Position numbers and translations under genes: made by a program. From positions 1 through 64,000 of the forward strand of contig NZ_LDNM01000009.1 of the NCBI RefSeq assembly GCF_001028135.1: a stretch of DNA of 64,000 nt. The letters run 5' to 3'. The notes under the pieces were generated by a model that was not told the DNA's origin, ran no database searches, and saw only the letters and a program-made list of their open reading frames with translations. Of the stretch, positions 49,717 through 60,345 are shown piece by piece (the first letter of the stretch is position 1; every line of letters begins with the position of its first letter). This stretch comes from Xenorhabdus griffiniae (GTDB taxonomy: Bacteria; Pseudomonadota; Gammaproteobacteria; Enterobacterales; Enterobacteriaceae).

Positions 49717-49877
49717 TCTTATCATCCCCATTTTAGTATTACTCTCGTAACGGAAACCGATTTACAACAGATAACACGACAGTTATACCGTCATATCAAT
49801 CCTTTTCCAGTATTAGCAAGAAATCATGGAACAGCAAAATTTTTAATCAGATAATTAGACTAATCTAACTTAATGAC

Positions 49878-49899
49878 ACAAAAAAAGGCTGGCAAGCCT
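49878..49899 (-). terminator. lon intrinsic terminator
   Basis: 5-bp stem (aggct at 49886-49890, agcct at 49895-49899) with loop ggca, followed on the minus strand by a T run. Confidence 0.6.
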
Positions 49900-49959
49900 G
49901 AATGTTCTCACCAACCTGAATTTTATACACAGTTCTTGAGTTAGCTCACTATTTTTGTA

Positions 49960-52314
49960 CTATTTTAGTGATACAACTTCTGCGCCAAATGTGGGTTCCT
50001 GCAAAGCGATAGATAATACATCTTCTATACGTTTAACGGGGTGGATCTCCAGATCTTGGATCACATTCTGTGGGATCTCTTCCAGATCTCGTTTATTGTC
50101 ATCTGGGATCAAAACCGTTTTAATTCCCCCACGATGTGCTGCCAGCAGTTTCTCTTTCAAGCCCCCGATTGGCAGTACTAAACCCCGCAGCGTAATTTCC
50201 CCTGTCATGGCAACGTCAGCACGAACTGGATTACCCGTCAGGCAAGAGACCAACGCTGTACACATTGCAATCCCCGCACTGGGACCATCTTTTGGAGTCG
50301 CTCCTTCCGGTACATGAACATGAATATCACGTTTCTCATGGAAATCAGAGCTGATACCCAACTTATCAGCACGAGCACGAACGACTGTCAATGCCGCCTG
50401 GATGGATTCCTGCATCACTTCACCCAATGAACCGGTATAAGTCAATTTACCTTTACCTGGCACACTGGCTGTTTCAATCGTCAGCAAATCACCACCAACT
50501 TCTGTCCATGCCAGGCCAGTTACCTGACCAACTCGATTTTCTGTATCAGCACGACCATAATCCACTTTTTGCACACCCAGATAATCTTTCAAGTTATCCG
50601 CATTAATTTCGATGTGCTTAAGTTTCTTATCCATCAGTAATGCTTTAACCGCTTTACGACACAATTTAGAGATTTCACGTTCTAAACTACGAACACCAGC
50701 CTCACGAGTGTAGTAACGGATAATGCCAATAATTGCACCATCATCGATAGTCAATTCGTCTTTCTTCAGAGCGTTACGCTCGATCTGTTTTGGCAGCAGA
50801 TGACGTTTGGCAATATTCAGTTTTTCATCTTCGGTATAGCCCGATAGACGAATGACCTCCATACGATCCAGCAATGGAGCAGGAATATTCATGGAGTTAG
50901 AGGTTGCCACGAACATAACATCGGAGAGATCGTAATCAACTTCAAGGTAGTGATCGTTAAATGCTACGTTTTGTTCAGGATCAAGTACTTCTAACAATGC
51001 TGAAGCTGGGTCGCCACGCATGTCGGATGACATTTTATCGATTTCATCTAGCAAGAACAGTGGATTTTTAACCCCTACTTTGGACATTTTCTGGATTAAT
51101 TTGCCCGGCATTGAGCCAATATAAGTACGACGATGTCCACGGATCTCCGCTTCATCGCGTACCCCCCCCAATGCCATACGCACATATTTACGCCCAGTTG
51201 CGCGTGCGATAGAACGGCCCAATGAGGTTTTTCCCACACCAGGAGGCCCTACCAAACAAAGTATTGGTCCCTTCAGCTTGCTAACGCGGCTCTGTACCGC
51301 AAGATATTCAAGAATACGCTCTTTGACACGCTCCAAACCATAATGGTCTGTATCCAGTACTTCCTGAGCTTTTATTAAATCTTTTTTTACCTTGCTACGT
51401 GAAACCCAAGGAACTTGCACCATCCAATCAATGTAACTACGAACAACCGTGGCTTCAGCCGACATCGGAGACATCATTTTTAATTTCTGCAATTCAGCTT
51501 CGGCTTTTTCGCGAGCCTCTTTCGGCATTTTCGCGTCTTCGATCTTACGTTTCAGCGTCTCATATTCATCAGGCGCATCATCCATCTCACCCAACTCTTT
51601 CTGAATAGCTTTCATTTGCTCATTCAGGTAGTACTCGCGCTGGCTTTTTTCCATCTGTTTTTTAACGCGATTACGGATACGTTTTTCTACCTGTAACAGA
51701 TCGATTTCTGATTCCATCATTGCTATCAGATATTCAATGCGCTCAACAACATTAGACATTTCTAAAACTGTCTGCTTATCGTTGATTTTCAAAGGCATAT
51801 GTGCTGCGATGGTATCTGCTAATTTTGCCGCATCTTCAATACTGTGCAACGAAGTCAATACTTCTGGTGGGATCTTTTTATTCAGTTTGACGTAACCTTC
51901 AAACTGGTTAATAACCGTTCTTACCAGAACTTCTTGCTCACGTTCATCAACGTCAGGGGATTCAGAGTATTCAACTTGTGCATAGAAATATTCGCCATTA
52001 TCCGTCAACGTGGTAATGCGAGCACGCTGCAAGCCTTCAACCAGAACTTTTACTGTGCCATCTGGTAACTTTAACATCTGTAAAACAGAAGCCACTGTAC
52101 CTACGGAGAAAAGATCATTGACTCCCGGCTCATCAGTAGATGCTTCTTTTTGCGCGACCAACATGACTTGTTTGTCATGCTCCATTGCTGCTTCCAGGCA
52201 ATGAATCGACTTCTCACGCCCAACAAACAGAGGGATCACCATATGTGGATAAACCACGACATCGCGCAAAGGCAATACAGGGATTTCTATGCGTTCAGAA
52301 CGCTCAGGATTCAT
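49960..52314 (-). CDS. lon: Lon protease
   Basis: Hexameric ATP-dependent serine protease that degrades misfolded and regulatory proteins; 784 residues, identical to the E. coli length. The N-terminal domain (about residues 1-200) precedes a coiled coil and the AAA+ module with Walker A GPPGVGKT and Walker B FLLDEIDKM. The protease domain has Ser679 in PKDGPSAGIAM and the catalytic Lys722. A sigma32 promoter lies upstream. No residue known to be essential is missing. Confidence 0.98.
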   Translation of the reverse strand: MNPERSERIEIPVLPLRDVVVYPHMVIPLFVGREKSIHCLEAAMEHDKQVMLVAQKEASTDEPGVNDLFSVGTVASVLQMLKLPDGTVKVLVEGLQRARITTLTDNGEYFYAQVEYSESPDVDEREQEVLVRTVINQFEGYVKLNKKIPPEVLTSLHSIEDAAKLADTIAAHMPLKINDKQTVLEMSNVVERIEYLIAMMESEIDLLQVEKRIRNRVKKQMEKSQREYYLNEQMKAIQKELGEMDDAPDEYETLKRKIEDAKMPKEAREKAEAELQKLKMMSPMSAEATVVRSYIDWMVQVPWVSRSKVKKDLIKAQEVLDTDHYGLERVKERILEYLAVQSRVSKLKGPILCLVGPPGVGKTSLGRSIARATGRKYVRMALGGVRDEAEIRGHRRTYIGSMPGKLIQKMSKVGVKNPLFLLDEIDKMSSDMRGDPASALLEVLDPEQNVAFNDHYLEVDYDLSDVMFVATSNSMNIPAPLLDRMEVIRLSGYTEDEKLNIAKRHLLPKQIERNALKKDELTIDDGAIIGIIRYYTREAGVRSLEREISKLCRKAVKALLMDKKLKHIEINADNLKDYLGVQKVDYGRADTENRVGQVTGLAWTEVGGDLLTIETASVPGKGKLTYTGSLGEVMQESIQAALTVVRARADKLGISSDFHEKRDIHVHVPEGATPKDGPSAGIAMCTALVSCLTGNPVRADVAMTGEITLRGLVLPIGGLKEKLLAAHRGGIKTVLIPDDNKRDLEEIPQNVIQDLEIHPVKRIEDVLSIALQEPTFGAEVVSLK

Positions 52315-52400
52315 AGAGCTCTCTCTTCGTTTAGCTTTCGCCAGTTTTAGGAATCTCGTGAAACACGGTTTTCACGAGTTTCACTTCAAAGAATATAAAA

Positions 52401-52428
52401 TATATGGGGACAAGAATCTTACATTCAA
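52401..52428 (-). promoter_or_regulatory. Sigma32-type promoter of lon
   Basis: Minus-strand TTGAATGT (52421-52428), 11 bases, then CCCCATATA (52401-52409). This has the same elements and spacing as the E. coli lon heat-shock promoter, recalled from memory. Confidence 0.85.
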
Positions 52429-52450
52429 TAGCCTATATCGGCAAAAAACA

Positions 52451-52473
52451 AAATGAGGGAGAATCCCTCATTT
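52451..52473 (-). terminator. clpX intrinsic terminator
   Basis: 10-bp stem (aaatgaggga at 52451-52460, tccctcattt at 52464-52473) with loop gaa and a T-rich tail on the minus strand. It lies just upstream of the lon promoter, insulating the two genes. Confidence 0.85.
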
Positions 52474-52524
52474 GTTTTTTTCAATGCGTATTGATAATCG
52501 GTTTGCTTCCTATACCCCATTTCT

Positions 52525-53796
52525 TCACTCACCAGAAACTTGGGCATCCGGCTTGCTATATATCAATAATGGTGCGGAGTTATCTTCAACAACCGTTTCA
52601 TCAACGACAACTTTCTCTACATGTTCCATTGATGGCAGATCGTACATTGTATCCAATAAAACATCCTCAACAATTGAACGAAGACCACGAGCCCCCGTTT
52701 TACGTGCCATTGCTTTTTTCGCTATGGCAGTCAATGCTTCTTTTCTGAACTCCAGTTCAACACCCTCAAGGTTAAACAGGGCCTGATACTGTTTGGTCAG
52801 CGCGTTTTTCGGTTCCTGTAGGATCTGGATCAGTGCTTCTTCGTTAAGTTCGGTCAGCGTTGCCACAACAGGCAGACGACCAATGAATTCAGGAATTAAC
52901 CCAAATTTAATCAAATCTTCCGGTTCAACCTCAGACAGCAATTCACCTTCTGTGGCTTTCTCTGATTCACCCCTAACTGTAGCACTAAAACCAATACCTG
53001 AACTGACATTCAAACGCTGGCTGACAACTTTATCCAAGCCGGCAAACGCACCGCCGCAGATAAACAGAATTTTGGACGTATCAACTTGCAAGAATTCCTG
53101 CTGTGGATGCTTACGACCACCTTGAGGAGGAACCGCTGCTACAGTGCCTTCAATCAGTTTCAACAGGGCCTGCTGAACCCCTTCTCCTGACACATCTCGA
53201 GTAATTGATGGGTTATCAGATTTACGGGAAATTTTATCAATTTCATCAATATACACGATACCACGCTGTGCTTTCTGCACATCGTAATCACATTTTTGCA
53301 GCAGTTTCTGGATAATATTTTCTACATCTTCCCCGACATAACCCGCTTCGGTTAATGTCGTGGCATCAGCCATAGTAAACGGAACGTCTAAATAGCGAGC
53401 TAATGTCTCTGCTAACAACGTCTTACCACTACCTGTCGGGCCAATCAACAGAATATTACTTTTGCCGAGTTCCACACCGTTCGTGGCGTCACCATTACGC
53501 AATCTCTTGTAATGGTTATAGACCGCAACTGCTAACACTTTTTTCGCTGTTTCTTGGCCGATAACATAATCATCCAGATGTTGGCGAATTTCATGAGGAG
53601 TCGGCAATGCGCTACGCTCACGATGTGGTATTAGCTCTTTAATTTCTTCGCGAATGATATCGTTACATAAATCGACACATTCATCGCAGATATACACTGA
53701 CGGGCCAGCTATTAATTTCCGTACTTCATGTTGGCTTTTCCCGCAGAAAGAGCAATACAGCAGCTTTCCTGAACCGTCTTTGCGCTTATCTGTCAT
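52525..53796 (-). CDS. clpX: ClpX, unfoldase subunit of ClpXP
   Basis: AAA+ unfoldase feeding ClpP, 423 residues (E. coli 424). The N-terminal zinc-binding domain has Cys pairs CSFC and CDEC. Walker [12 protein letters not shown], Walker B DEIDKI, the pore loop GYVG and the ClpP-docking IGF segment (GIGFSATV) are intact. Sensor 2 [10 protein letters not shown] is conserved. It is 140 bases downstream of clpP. Confidence 0.97.
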   Translation of the reverse strand: MTDKRKDGSGKLLYCSFCGKSQHEVRKLIAGPSVYICDECVDLCNDIIREEIKELIPHRERSALPTPHEIRQHLDDYVIGQETAKKVLAVAVYNHYKRLRNGDATNGVELGKSNILLIGPTGSGKTLLAETLARYLDVPFTMADATTLTEAGYVGEDVENIIQKLLQKCDYDVQKAQRGIVYIDEIDKISRKSDNPSITRDVSGEGVQQALLKLIEGTVAAVPPQGGRKHPQQEFLQVDTSKILFICGGAFAGLDKVVSQRLNVSSGIGFSATVRGESEKATEGELLSEVEPEDLIKFGLIPEFIGRLPVVATLTELNEEALIQILQEPKNALTKQYQALFNLEGVELEFRKEALTAIAKKAMARKTGARGLRSIVEDVLLDTMYDLPSMEHVEKVVVDETVVEDNSAPLLIYSKPDAQVSGE

Positions 53797-53936
53797 CAGT
53801 CAACCTCACTTTATGAACTGTTATCCCAGTTTGTCTGGCATAACAGAAAAAACGCTATTACTCCGGCTAGTTTGGCGTCAACATCAAGAAACGCTTAGAG
53901 AAAAGGCTAGCATCGGAATAATAAATTAATTAATAA

Positions 53937-54560
53937 TTAGCTGCGCTGGGTGAATATACTATCAACCAACCCGTATTCTACGGACTCTTCGGCTGACAAG
54001 AAACGATCGCGTTCTGTATCCTTAACGATCTTCTCAAGTGGCTGTCCGGTATGTTTCGCCATCAATTCGTTCATCCGCGCTTTCACCTTGATGATTTCCT
54101 GCGCATGGATCTCAATATCAGTCGCCTGTCCCTGGAAACCACCTAATGGCTGGTGAATCATAACTCTGGAATTTGGCAGACAGAAACGCTTCCCTTCTGC
54201 TCCAGCGGTCAGCAGGAATGCTCCCATTGAACAGGCCTGCCCCATACAAATAGTACTCACATCGGGTTTGATAAACTGCATCGTGTCATAAATAGACATG
54301 CCTGCCGTAATAACCCCACCTGGTGAGTTAATATATAAATGAATATCTTTTTCTGGATTTTCTGCTTCCAAGAATAGCATTTGGGCAACGATCAAGTTCG
54401 CCATATGATCTTCAACAGGCCCAGTCAGAAAAATAATACGATCCTTTAATAAGCGGGAGAAGATATCAAATGCACGCTCGCCACGTGCTGTTTGTTCAAC
54501 CACCATCGGCACCAAAGACATGTTAGGTGCATATTGATCTTGCTTGCCACTGTATGACAT
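53937..54560 (-). CDS. clpP: ClpP, serine protease subunit
   Basis: Tetradecameric serine peptidase, 207 residues, as in E. coli, with a short cleaved propeptide. The catalytic Ser111 in [11 protein letters not shown], His136 in MIHQPLGG and Asp in DTERDRFL form the triad. A sigma32-like promoter lies about 145-175 bases upstream. The 5' untranslated region holds a small hairpin (aaggggcttttcccctt, 54652-54668). Confidence 0.97.
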   Translation of the reverse strand: MSYSGKQDQYAPNMSLVPMVVEQTARGERAFDIFSRLLKDRIIFLTGPVEDHMANLIVAQMLFLEAENPEKDIHLYINSPGGVITAGMSIYDTMQFIKPDVSTICMGQACSMGAFLLTAGAEGKRFCLPNSRVMIHQPLGGFQGQATDIEIHAQEIIKVKARMNELMAKHTGQPLEKIVKDTERDRFLSAEESVEYGLVDSIFTQRS

Positions 54561-54706
54561 TTCCGTCTCCTAATAGAACTCACGCGGGTGCCATTCATAA
54601 CTGATTCTACTTGAGATAAGCGATGATGACCATGATCCAAAGTTACCTAACAAGGGGCTTTTCCCCTTCTAAAAAGTAGTAAGCTCTTACATAATAGTAA
54701 GAAAGG

Positions 54707-54734
54707 ATATGAGGTTAAATCTGTTTTTTTCAAG
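54707..54734 (-). promoter_or_regulatory. Sigma32-type promoter of clpP
   Basis: Minus-strand CTTGAAA (54728-54734), 13 bases, CCTCATAT (54707-54714). One base departs from the CCCCAT core. It directs transcription toward clpP-clpX. Confidence 0.65.
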
Positions 54735-54740
54735 AACAAT

Positions 54741-54771
54741 AAAAAAACCCGCAAGCATAGCCTGCGGGTTT
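54741..54771 (-). terminator. tig intrinsic terminator
   Basis: 9-bp stem (aaacccgca at 54745-54753, tgcgggttt at 54763-54771) with a run of seven T on the minus strand (complement of 54741-54747). Confidence 0.88.
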
Positions 54772-54831
54772 ACTTCGATTCACTTCATTGAGAGTGAGGT
54801 TTCATCATCTCAGGCATTCAATAAATGAAAC

Positions 54832-56136
54832 TTATGCCAATTGATTTTGATTCATCAGTTCATTGAAGCCAGCTTCTTTTTCAGAAACTTTCGCTTTGCT
54901 CAGAACAAATTCAACAGCCTGCTCTTCCAGAGCAATGTTGCGAATGTTGTTCATCATTTCGTTATTTTTGCTGTAGTATTCTACAACTTCTTTTGGATCT
55001 TCATAAGCGGCTGCCATCTCTTCGATCAACGCAGTAACGCGATCTTCTTCGACTTTCAGCTCATTGCTGCTGATAACTTCGCCTAACAGCAAGCCAACAA
55101 CAACACGGCGTTTAGCCTGCTCTTCGAACAGTTCACGTGGCAGTTCCAGAGCTTGTGTTTCGCTACCGCCAAAACGTTGAGCAGCCTGACGACGCAGTAC
55201 ATCAATTTCACCATCAACAACAGCCGCAGGAACTTCAATGTCGTTAGCCTTAACCAAACCGTCCAGAATCTGAGTTTTGATGTTGTTACGAACAGCATTT
55301 TTCAGTTCACGTTCCATGTTCTTGCGAACTTCGGCACGCAAACCGTCAACAGTACTATCAGCAATACCAAAACGCTTGATGAACTCTTCAGTCAGCTCTG
55401 GCAGTTCACGCTGTTCAACTTTTTTCAAGTTGATCACGAACTTTGCAGCTTTACCTTTCAGATTTTCTGCATGGTAATCTTCTGGGAAAGTCACATCGAT
55501 AGTAAATTCTTCGCCTGCTTTGTGCCCAACGATACCCTCTTCAAAACCTGGGATCATACGGCCCTGGCCCATTGCCAGAACGAAATCAGTTGATTTACCG
55601 CCTTCGAATTCTTCACCCTCAACGGAGCCAGTGAAATCAACAGTGACACGATCTTCCGCAGCCGCTGCTTCATCGGTTTCTTTCCAATCTGCCTGCTGTT
55701 TACGCAGCGTGTCCAGCATGTTGTCAACGTCTGCATCTTTTACTTCAACAACAGGTTTTTCAACTTCAATTTCTTCTAAACCTTTCAGTTCAATTTCTGG
55801 ATAAACTTCAAATTCAACTGCGTAAGTGAAGTCTTCACCTTCTTTAAACTGTTCAGGTTTGTAGCTTGGTGCGCCTGCCGGAGTGATTTTCTGCTCAATG
55901 ATCGCATTGATGAAATTGCGCTGCATCAGATCACCCAGAACATCCTGAAGAACAGAAGCGCCATAACGCTGCTTAACGATCTTCATTGGCACTTTGCCCT
56001 TACGAAAGCCATCGATACGGACTTTCTTTGCTACATTAACCAGTTCACTGTCAACTGCTTTTTCGATATCGGCAGCAGGAACGGTGATTGACACACGACG
56101 CCCAAGGCCTTGAGTGGTTTCAACAGAAACTTGCAT
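54832..56136 (-). CDS. tig: Tig, trigger factor
   Basis: Ribosome-associated chaperone and peptidyl-prolyl isomerase, 434 residues (E. coli 432). The ribosome-binding signature GFRKGKVP is near residues 43-50. The FKBP-type PPIase domain (about 150-245) includes [19 protein letters not shown]. The C-terminal helical arms follow, with the final acidic and Gln-rich tail. It is the first gene of the tig-clpP-clpX-lon block. Confidence 0.97.
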   Translation of the reverse strand: MQVSVETTQGLGRRVSITVPAADIEKAVDSELVNVAKKVRIDGFRKGKVPMKIVKQRYGASVLQDVLGDLMQRNFINAIIEQKITPAGAPSYKPEQFKEGEDFTYAVEFEVYPEIELKGLEEIEVEKPVVEVKDADVDNMLDTLRKQQADWKETDEAAAAEDRVTVDFTGSVEGEEFEGGKSTDFVLAMGQGRMIPGFEEGIVGHKAGEEFTIDVTFPEDYHAENLKGKAAKFVINLKKVEQRELPELTEEFIKRFGIADSTVDGLRAEVRKNMERELKNAVRNNIKTQILDGLVKANDIEVPAAVVDGEIDVLRRQAAQRFGGSETQALELPRELFEEQAKRRVVVGLLLGEVISSNELKVEEDRVTALIEEMAAAYEDPKEVVEYYSKNNEMMNNIRNIALEEQAVEFVLSKAKVSEKEAGFNELMNQNQLA

Positions 56137-56440
56137 CTTGTTACCTCAAAAAAATCATAGTGCTCGGTCAACTTCAGAATGGCTGCAAGGCTTAAAACAA
56201 GCGGATTGCAGTACTCTTTAAGAACCGGGGCGGTCGCATTTAAAAACCGAGTATCCCTGTGATCAGAAGCGTCCCGAAACCATTCTAAAAATTTAGACGC
56301 AGCATTATAGCGGCGCAGACAGTATGAGTCGAGAATTGCAGACAAAAGCATGCATGATTCGTTAACTTATGTGATAAGCGTTGCTCAATGGCTACGTCAT
56401 AATATTGTTTATGATGAGACTGTTATGCAATATGCATATA
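56137..56440. other. Interval upstream of tig
   Basis: About 300 bases hold the tig promoter and 5' leader. No open frame with support or structured RNA is visible. A long leader is consistent with E. coli, but nothing here defines a specific regulatory site. Confidence 0.45.
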
Positions 56441-56462
56441 AAAAAATACAGCCCGAAGGCTG
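56441..56462 (-). terminator. bolA intrinsic terminator
   Basis: 5-bp GC-rich stem with the stable loop (cagcc ttcg ggctg on the minus strand, 56449-56462) followed by ta and six T. Confidence 0.8.
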
Positions 56463-56527
56463 CTAGCTAAAATTAAAGCGAGATGAATAAAATAGAGACA
56501 AACAAGCTATGAAATTAACTCGAAAAA

Positions 56528-56851
56528 TCATAAGCTTGATGTCGTCGTACTTCCACCGCGACATGCCGGAGAAGCCAGAACAGTGTCTGCTAGTTCTGCC
56601 CACTCCTTTTCCGTATAAGTATGCAGTGCCAAAGCATGTACACCTTCCTCTAATTCTTTAGCCAAGAGGCTATATATTGAGCGGTGGCGACTCAACATTC
56701 TTTGTTCAACAAATTCATTGCTTATGATAATAATTTTAAAATGGCTTTCAGAACCCGCTGGCACATTGTGACGATAACTTTCATCGGTCACTTCCAGATG
56801 AGAAGGCTGAAATGCCGCCTGTAACTTTGTTTCTATTTCTTGACGAACCAT
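56528..56851 (-). CDS. bolA: BolA, stress morphogene regulator
   Basis: Small KH-like protein, 107 residues (E. coli 105), influencing cell shape, biofilm and iron-sulfur trafficking with monothiol glutaredoxins. The invariant His in [14 protein letters not shown] region and the helix-turn [13 protein letters not shown] are intact. It lies upstream of tig on the same strand, with its own terminator in between. Confidence 0.95.
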   Translation of the reverse strand: MVRQEIETKLQAAFQPSHLEVTDESYRHNVPAGSESHFKIIIISNEFVEQRMLSRHRSIYSLLAKELEEGVHALALHTYTEKEWAELADTVLASPACRGGSTTTSSL

Positions 56852-57100
56852 CCCATTCTCCTAAATCACCAAAGGTTATTTATCAACCACATTATTGATT
56901 TTAGATTATTCCCCGTGATTTATAACATCGGGATAATCAAATCTCCTTAACAGAATTTACGTCAGGTATTTCTCACGATATTTCAAACCATGTTTCAATC
57001 ATCAGGGATATGCCGCTACCCATGGCGATGCTATGATTACAGCGGTTTAAACTATCAGTATTAATATTGAATATCCGAATCTTGAATTGAGAAAACCCAC

Positions 57101-57679
57101 ATGCTAAAGAAAATATTTATTCCATTGATTACGCTTTTCTTTTTATCTGGCTGTGCAGACTCAGGCAACACATTAGCCATTCAACCTAAAATTACTCTGC
57201 CACCAGCAGATCCAACCATGAAAGCGATTACCGTCAGTATTAGTGGGGTCGACCATCGTCAATCTCAAGCCCTGGCCCAAATTAATCGTAATGCGCGATT
57301 AGTTACCTTGGTTCCTTCCCGTGATGTACGCTTCTTACTACAAGAAGCGCTGGAAAAACAAATGGTGGCTCGCGGCTATATGATTGGCTCTCCCGCTAAT
57401 GCCAATTTGCAGGTCGTAGTCAATCAACTCTACGCCAATGTGAAAGAAGGCAGTCTTCGTCATGATATTTCAGCCAAAGCTGAAATTTCTATCATTGCTT
57501 ATGCTCAAGACGGTAGTCAACAAATCAAAAACTATCGTACCAGCTACAATGCTCAGGGACCATTGGCAGCAACAAACACAAAAATTGCTGATGCAGTCAA
57601 TACTGTCTTATCTGATGTGATCGCAGACATGGCTCAGGATGCGTCAATCAGCACCTTTATCAAACAAAACGTCCACTAA
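57101..57679 (+). CDS. yajG: YajG, predicted lipoprotein
   Basis: Lipoprotein of 192 residues and unknown function. The signal peptide ends at lipobox LSGC with the lipidated Cys18. The body contains ITVSISGVDHRQSQ and a repeated beta-helix pattern typical of the YajG family. It precedes ampG with a gap of 71 bases, the same pairing as in E. coli. Confidence 0.92.
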   Translation: MLKKIFIPLITLFFLSGCADSGNTLAIQPKITLPPADPTMKAITVSISGVDHRQSQALAQINRNARLVTLVPSRDVRFLLQEALEKQMVARGYMIGSPANANLQVVVNQLYANVKEGSLRHDISAKAEISIIAYAQDGSQQIKNYRTSYNAQGPLAATNTKIADAVNTVLSDVIADMAQDASISTFIKQNVH

Positions 57680-57750
57680 CAGGATAATAAACAAACTTTC
57701 TGCCTAATTCTGACAAAATTAGATTGTATGCGGAAAGTTTTGGGAGGCCC

Positions 57751-59280
57751 ATGACTAACCACCGTTATTTAAACCTATCTGCGTTACGCAACTATCGAAC
57801 CCTTCTGTTACTGGGCTTTGCCTCAGGTCTGCCTCTTGCGCTCACGGCTGGAACGTTACAAGCATGGATGACTGTCGAAAATGTCGATATCCGAACTATC
57901 GGTTTTTTCACTTTGGTTGGTCAAGCCTATGTTTTTAAGTTTCTTTGGGCACCCGCAATGGATCGGTATACCCCGTCCTTTTTAGGACGCCGACGGGGGT
58001 GGATGCTCACAACTCAACTTTTATTGATAGTCAGTATTGCCGCAATGGGATTTCTTCAACCTTCCCAACACTTATGGTGGCTTGCTGCATTAGCTGTTGC
58101 TGTCGCATTCTTCTCCGCTTCTCAAGATACTATTTTTGACGCCTATAAAACCGACTTATTGTCACAAGAAGAACGCGGATCAGGTGCCGCCGTTTCCGTA
58201 CTGGGTTATCGGTTGGCTATGCTGGCTTCTGGTGGATTTGCCTTACTGCTTGCCACCTATATCGGCTGGCAAAATATGTATTGGGTTATGGCAGGCCTGA
58301 TGCTGATTGGTGTTTATGCCACGTTTACCGCCAAAGAACCGGAAATTAATACAGCACCGCCAAAAACATTACGTCAGGCAGTACTCGAACCCTTGTTTGA
58401 CTTTTTCGGCCGCAACAATGCCTGGATTATCCTGCTGCTGATTGTACTGTACAAACTGACAGATGCTTTTGCTCTCTCACTCAGCACCCCTTTCCTGATT
58501 CGGGGTGTTGGTTTCAATCCAGTCGAAGTCGGCATGATCAATAAAACCCTCGGACTCACCGCAACCATTATCGGCGCATTGTACGGTGGTTATTTGATGC
58601 ATAGGATGAGCCTGTTCCGTGCCCTGATGATCTTTGGCATTCTTCAAACCATTTCAAATTTGGGTTATTGGATACTTGCTGTTACACCTAAAGACATCTA
58701 TGTAATGGGAGCGGCGATTTTTCTGGAAAATATCTGTGGTGGCATGGGAACAGCCGCTTTTGTTGCCCTGCTAATGACCTTGTGTAACAAATCATTTTCG
58801 GCAACACAGTTCGCGTTACTTTCTGCATTATCAGCAGTTGGCCGCGTTTATGTTGGCCCTGTAGCGGGATGGTTTGCCGAAGCCTATGGCTGGTCAACGT
58901 TCTACTTATTTTCTGTTGTTATCGGGTTACCGGGGCTTGTGTTGTTGTTCGCTTGTCGTAAGACACTGGCTTATTCTGAGAAAAATGATAGTTTTATTCC
59001 CCGAACACTATTCAAGAATACTTATAAACTTACTTTTATTATCATGGCATTATCTGCTCTGATGTTTGTAACTTGGTTAATTATCAGCAGCATACTGTTT
59101 ATCATCATTCATTTAGTGTCTCTGATATACACTATATCGCCGGAATATATTCTATATCTGCATAAAATCAGTGAGTGGATATCCCCACTGTTATCCTGGA
59201 GCATAATCATAGGAATTTTAGGCCTTCTTTCAGGAGGAATATTGGATTATTTGGCATTAAAGAAAAGTAAGCTCACCTAA
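57751..59280 (+). CDS. ampG: AmpG, muropeptide permease
   Basis: Inner-membrane MFS-type permease importing GlcNAc-anhydroMurNAc peptides for cell-wall recycling; 509 residues (E. coli 491), about fourteen helices. The ATG at 57751 has GGGAGG just upstream; the TTG at 57724 is rejected. ASGLPLALTAGTLQAWM near the N-terminus and the NKSFSATQFALLSALSAVGRVYVGP block are family hallmarks. The C-terminal region after residue 420 differs from E. coli. Recycled muropeptides can signal beta-lactamase induction where AmpR/AmpC exist; neither is in view. Confidence 0.95.
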   Translation: MTNHRYLNLSALRNYRTLLLLGFASGLPLALTAGTLQAWMTVENVDIRTIGFFTLVGQAYVFKFLWAPAMDRYTPSFLGRRRGWMLTTQLLLIVSIAAMGFLQPSQHLWWLAALAVAVAFFSASQDTIFDAYKTDLLSQEERGSGAAVSVLGYRLAMLASGGFALLLATYIGWQNMYWVMAGLMLIGVYATFTAKEPEINTAPPKTLRQAVLEPLFDFFGRNNAWIILLLIVLYKLTDAFALSLSTPFLIRGVGFNPVEVGMINKTLGLTATIIGALYGGYLMHRMSLFRALMIFGILQTISNLGYWILAVTPKDIYVMGAAIFLENICGGMGTAAFVALLMTLCNKSFSATQFALLSALSAVGRVYVGPVAGWFAEAYGWSTFYLFSVVIGLPGLVLLFACRKTLAYSEKNDSFIPRTLFKNTYKLTFIIMALSALMFVTWLIISSILFIIIHLVSLIYTISPEYILYLHKISEWISPLLSWSIIIGILGLLSGGILDYLALKKSKLT

Positions 59281-59314
59281 TCTACTGTCACCACTTAATA
59301 CCTTTTTTACATCT

Positions 59315-59358
59315 ACCAGCAACGGCAGATTGACAAAATTCAGCCGGCTGTTGCTGGT
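59315..59358 (+). terminator. Probable ampG terminator
   Basis: 9-bp perfect stem (accagcaac at 59315-59323, gttgctggt at 59350-59358) with a large 26-nt loop that can pair further internally. Only a short T stretch follows. Confidence 0.5.
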
Positions 59359-59365
59359 TTACATA

Positions 59366-59379
59366 GTGACAAACTTCAC
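59366..59379. promoter_or_regulatory. Possible CRP site upstream of the Tsx-like gene
   Basis: GTGA, six bases, TCAC (59366-59379) matches the CRP core. E. coli tsx is CRP- and CytR-controlled, so a CRP site would fit the channel gene that starts 157 bases downstream. Spacing to a promoter was not established. Confidence 0.5.
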
Positions 59380-59536
59380 AAGACGAGTAAAAACTCACAA
59401 TTATGTGGCCTGAACAACATCTTTTTCAGGGTGAAATTATTTATATTTGAACTAACAAATATTATTATTTGGGCGCATATTATTTCGAACTATTCGAAAT
59501 ATCGTTCACCATCTTAAAACCATATAAAGGGAATTT

Positions 59537-60304
59537 ATGAAAAGACGTATTTTGACACTCACCGCAATTGCCGCAACCTTAGTTTCTGCTTCAGCCTGCG
59601 CGGAATACCAGTGGGGGTTTGGCAATGTCAGCATGAACTACCTTGACTGGAGCAAACATACTACTCATAAAACCGGACAAACCTCGCATAAGGATGATTT
59701 TGCTTATTTAGAACTGGAAGGTGGAGCAGGATTTAGCTGGGGCGAACTCTATGGTTTCACTGATTTAGAAAATCCTTTCAACAGTAAAACAGCCCAATCA
59801 GGTGATAACCAACGTTACACTTTCAAGACAACGGGTCGTTTCTATCTAGGCGATACGGGTTTCAACCTTTATGGTCATGTGTATGGAACCTATTCTTTAC
59901 CAGGTAAAGCGAACGGTGGAAACTTCCATGAAGTTAATACCCTCTATGGATTAGGCTATAATGCTAATATTGCTGGCCTATGGTTCAAACCTTTTGTTGC
60001 ACTGCACTATGTTGACCAAACTTTCTATTCAGGCAATAACGGTTATGTTGTGGGCTGGGTTGCAGGATACGATTTCAACCTTTGGGAACAAAAATTCAGC
60101 GTGACAAACTGGAATGAAATTGAATTGAACCGCAATGAACGCTACGGTAACGGCGGACGCGAGGGTATCAATGGCGCTGTTGCGTTATGGTGGACTCCAC
60201 ATCCTTCTTTTACAACTGGGGTTCAATATCGCTATGCGGATAACAAACTGGGAGAAGATTTCTTGCAGGATGGTATTGTTTATAGTGTGAAATATAACTT
60301 CTAA
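59537..60304 (+). CDS. Tsx/OmpK-family outer-membrane channel protein
   Basis: Outer-membrane beta-barrel of 255 residues. A signal peptide (residues 1-22, cleaved after ACA) is followed by alternating amphipathic strands rich in aromatic residues, ending in the C-terminal Phe (YSVKYNF) required for BAM recognition. The N-terminal YQWGFGNVSMNYLDWS segment fits the nucleoside-specific channel-forming Tsx/OmpK superfamily (DUF5020-like). It is shorter than E. coli Tsx and its substrate is unknown. It is flanked by its own terminator and a possible CRP site, not by cyo regulation. Confidence 0.85.
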   Translation: MKRRILTLTAIAATLVSASACAEYQWGFGNVSMNYLDWSKHTTHKTGQTSHKDDFAYLELEGGAGFSWGELYGFTDLENPFNSKTAQSGDNQRYTFKTTGRFYLGDTGFNLYGHVYGTYSLPGKANGGNFHEVNTLYGLGYNANIAGLWFKPFVALHYVDQTFYSGNNGYVVGWVAGYDFNLWEQKFSVTNWNEIELNRNERYGNGGREGINGAVALWWTPHPSFTTGVQYRYADNKLGEDFLQDGIVYSVKYNF

Positions 60305-60316
60305 TAATTAGTTTAA

Positions 60317-60345
60317 TCGATGAGCAGCCTGGTGTTGCTCATCGA
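60317..60345. terminator. Hairpin after the Tsx-like gene
   Basis: 10-bp perfect stem (tcgatgagca at 60317-60326, tgctcatcga at 60336-60345), 9-nt loop. No T run follows, so termination may be partial. Confidence 0.6.

Noticed and set aside
52244..52252. Perfect DnaA-box-like sequence (TTATCCACA on the minus strand)
   Set aside because: It lies inside lon with no cluster of further boxes or AT-rich unwinding region, so no origin is implied.
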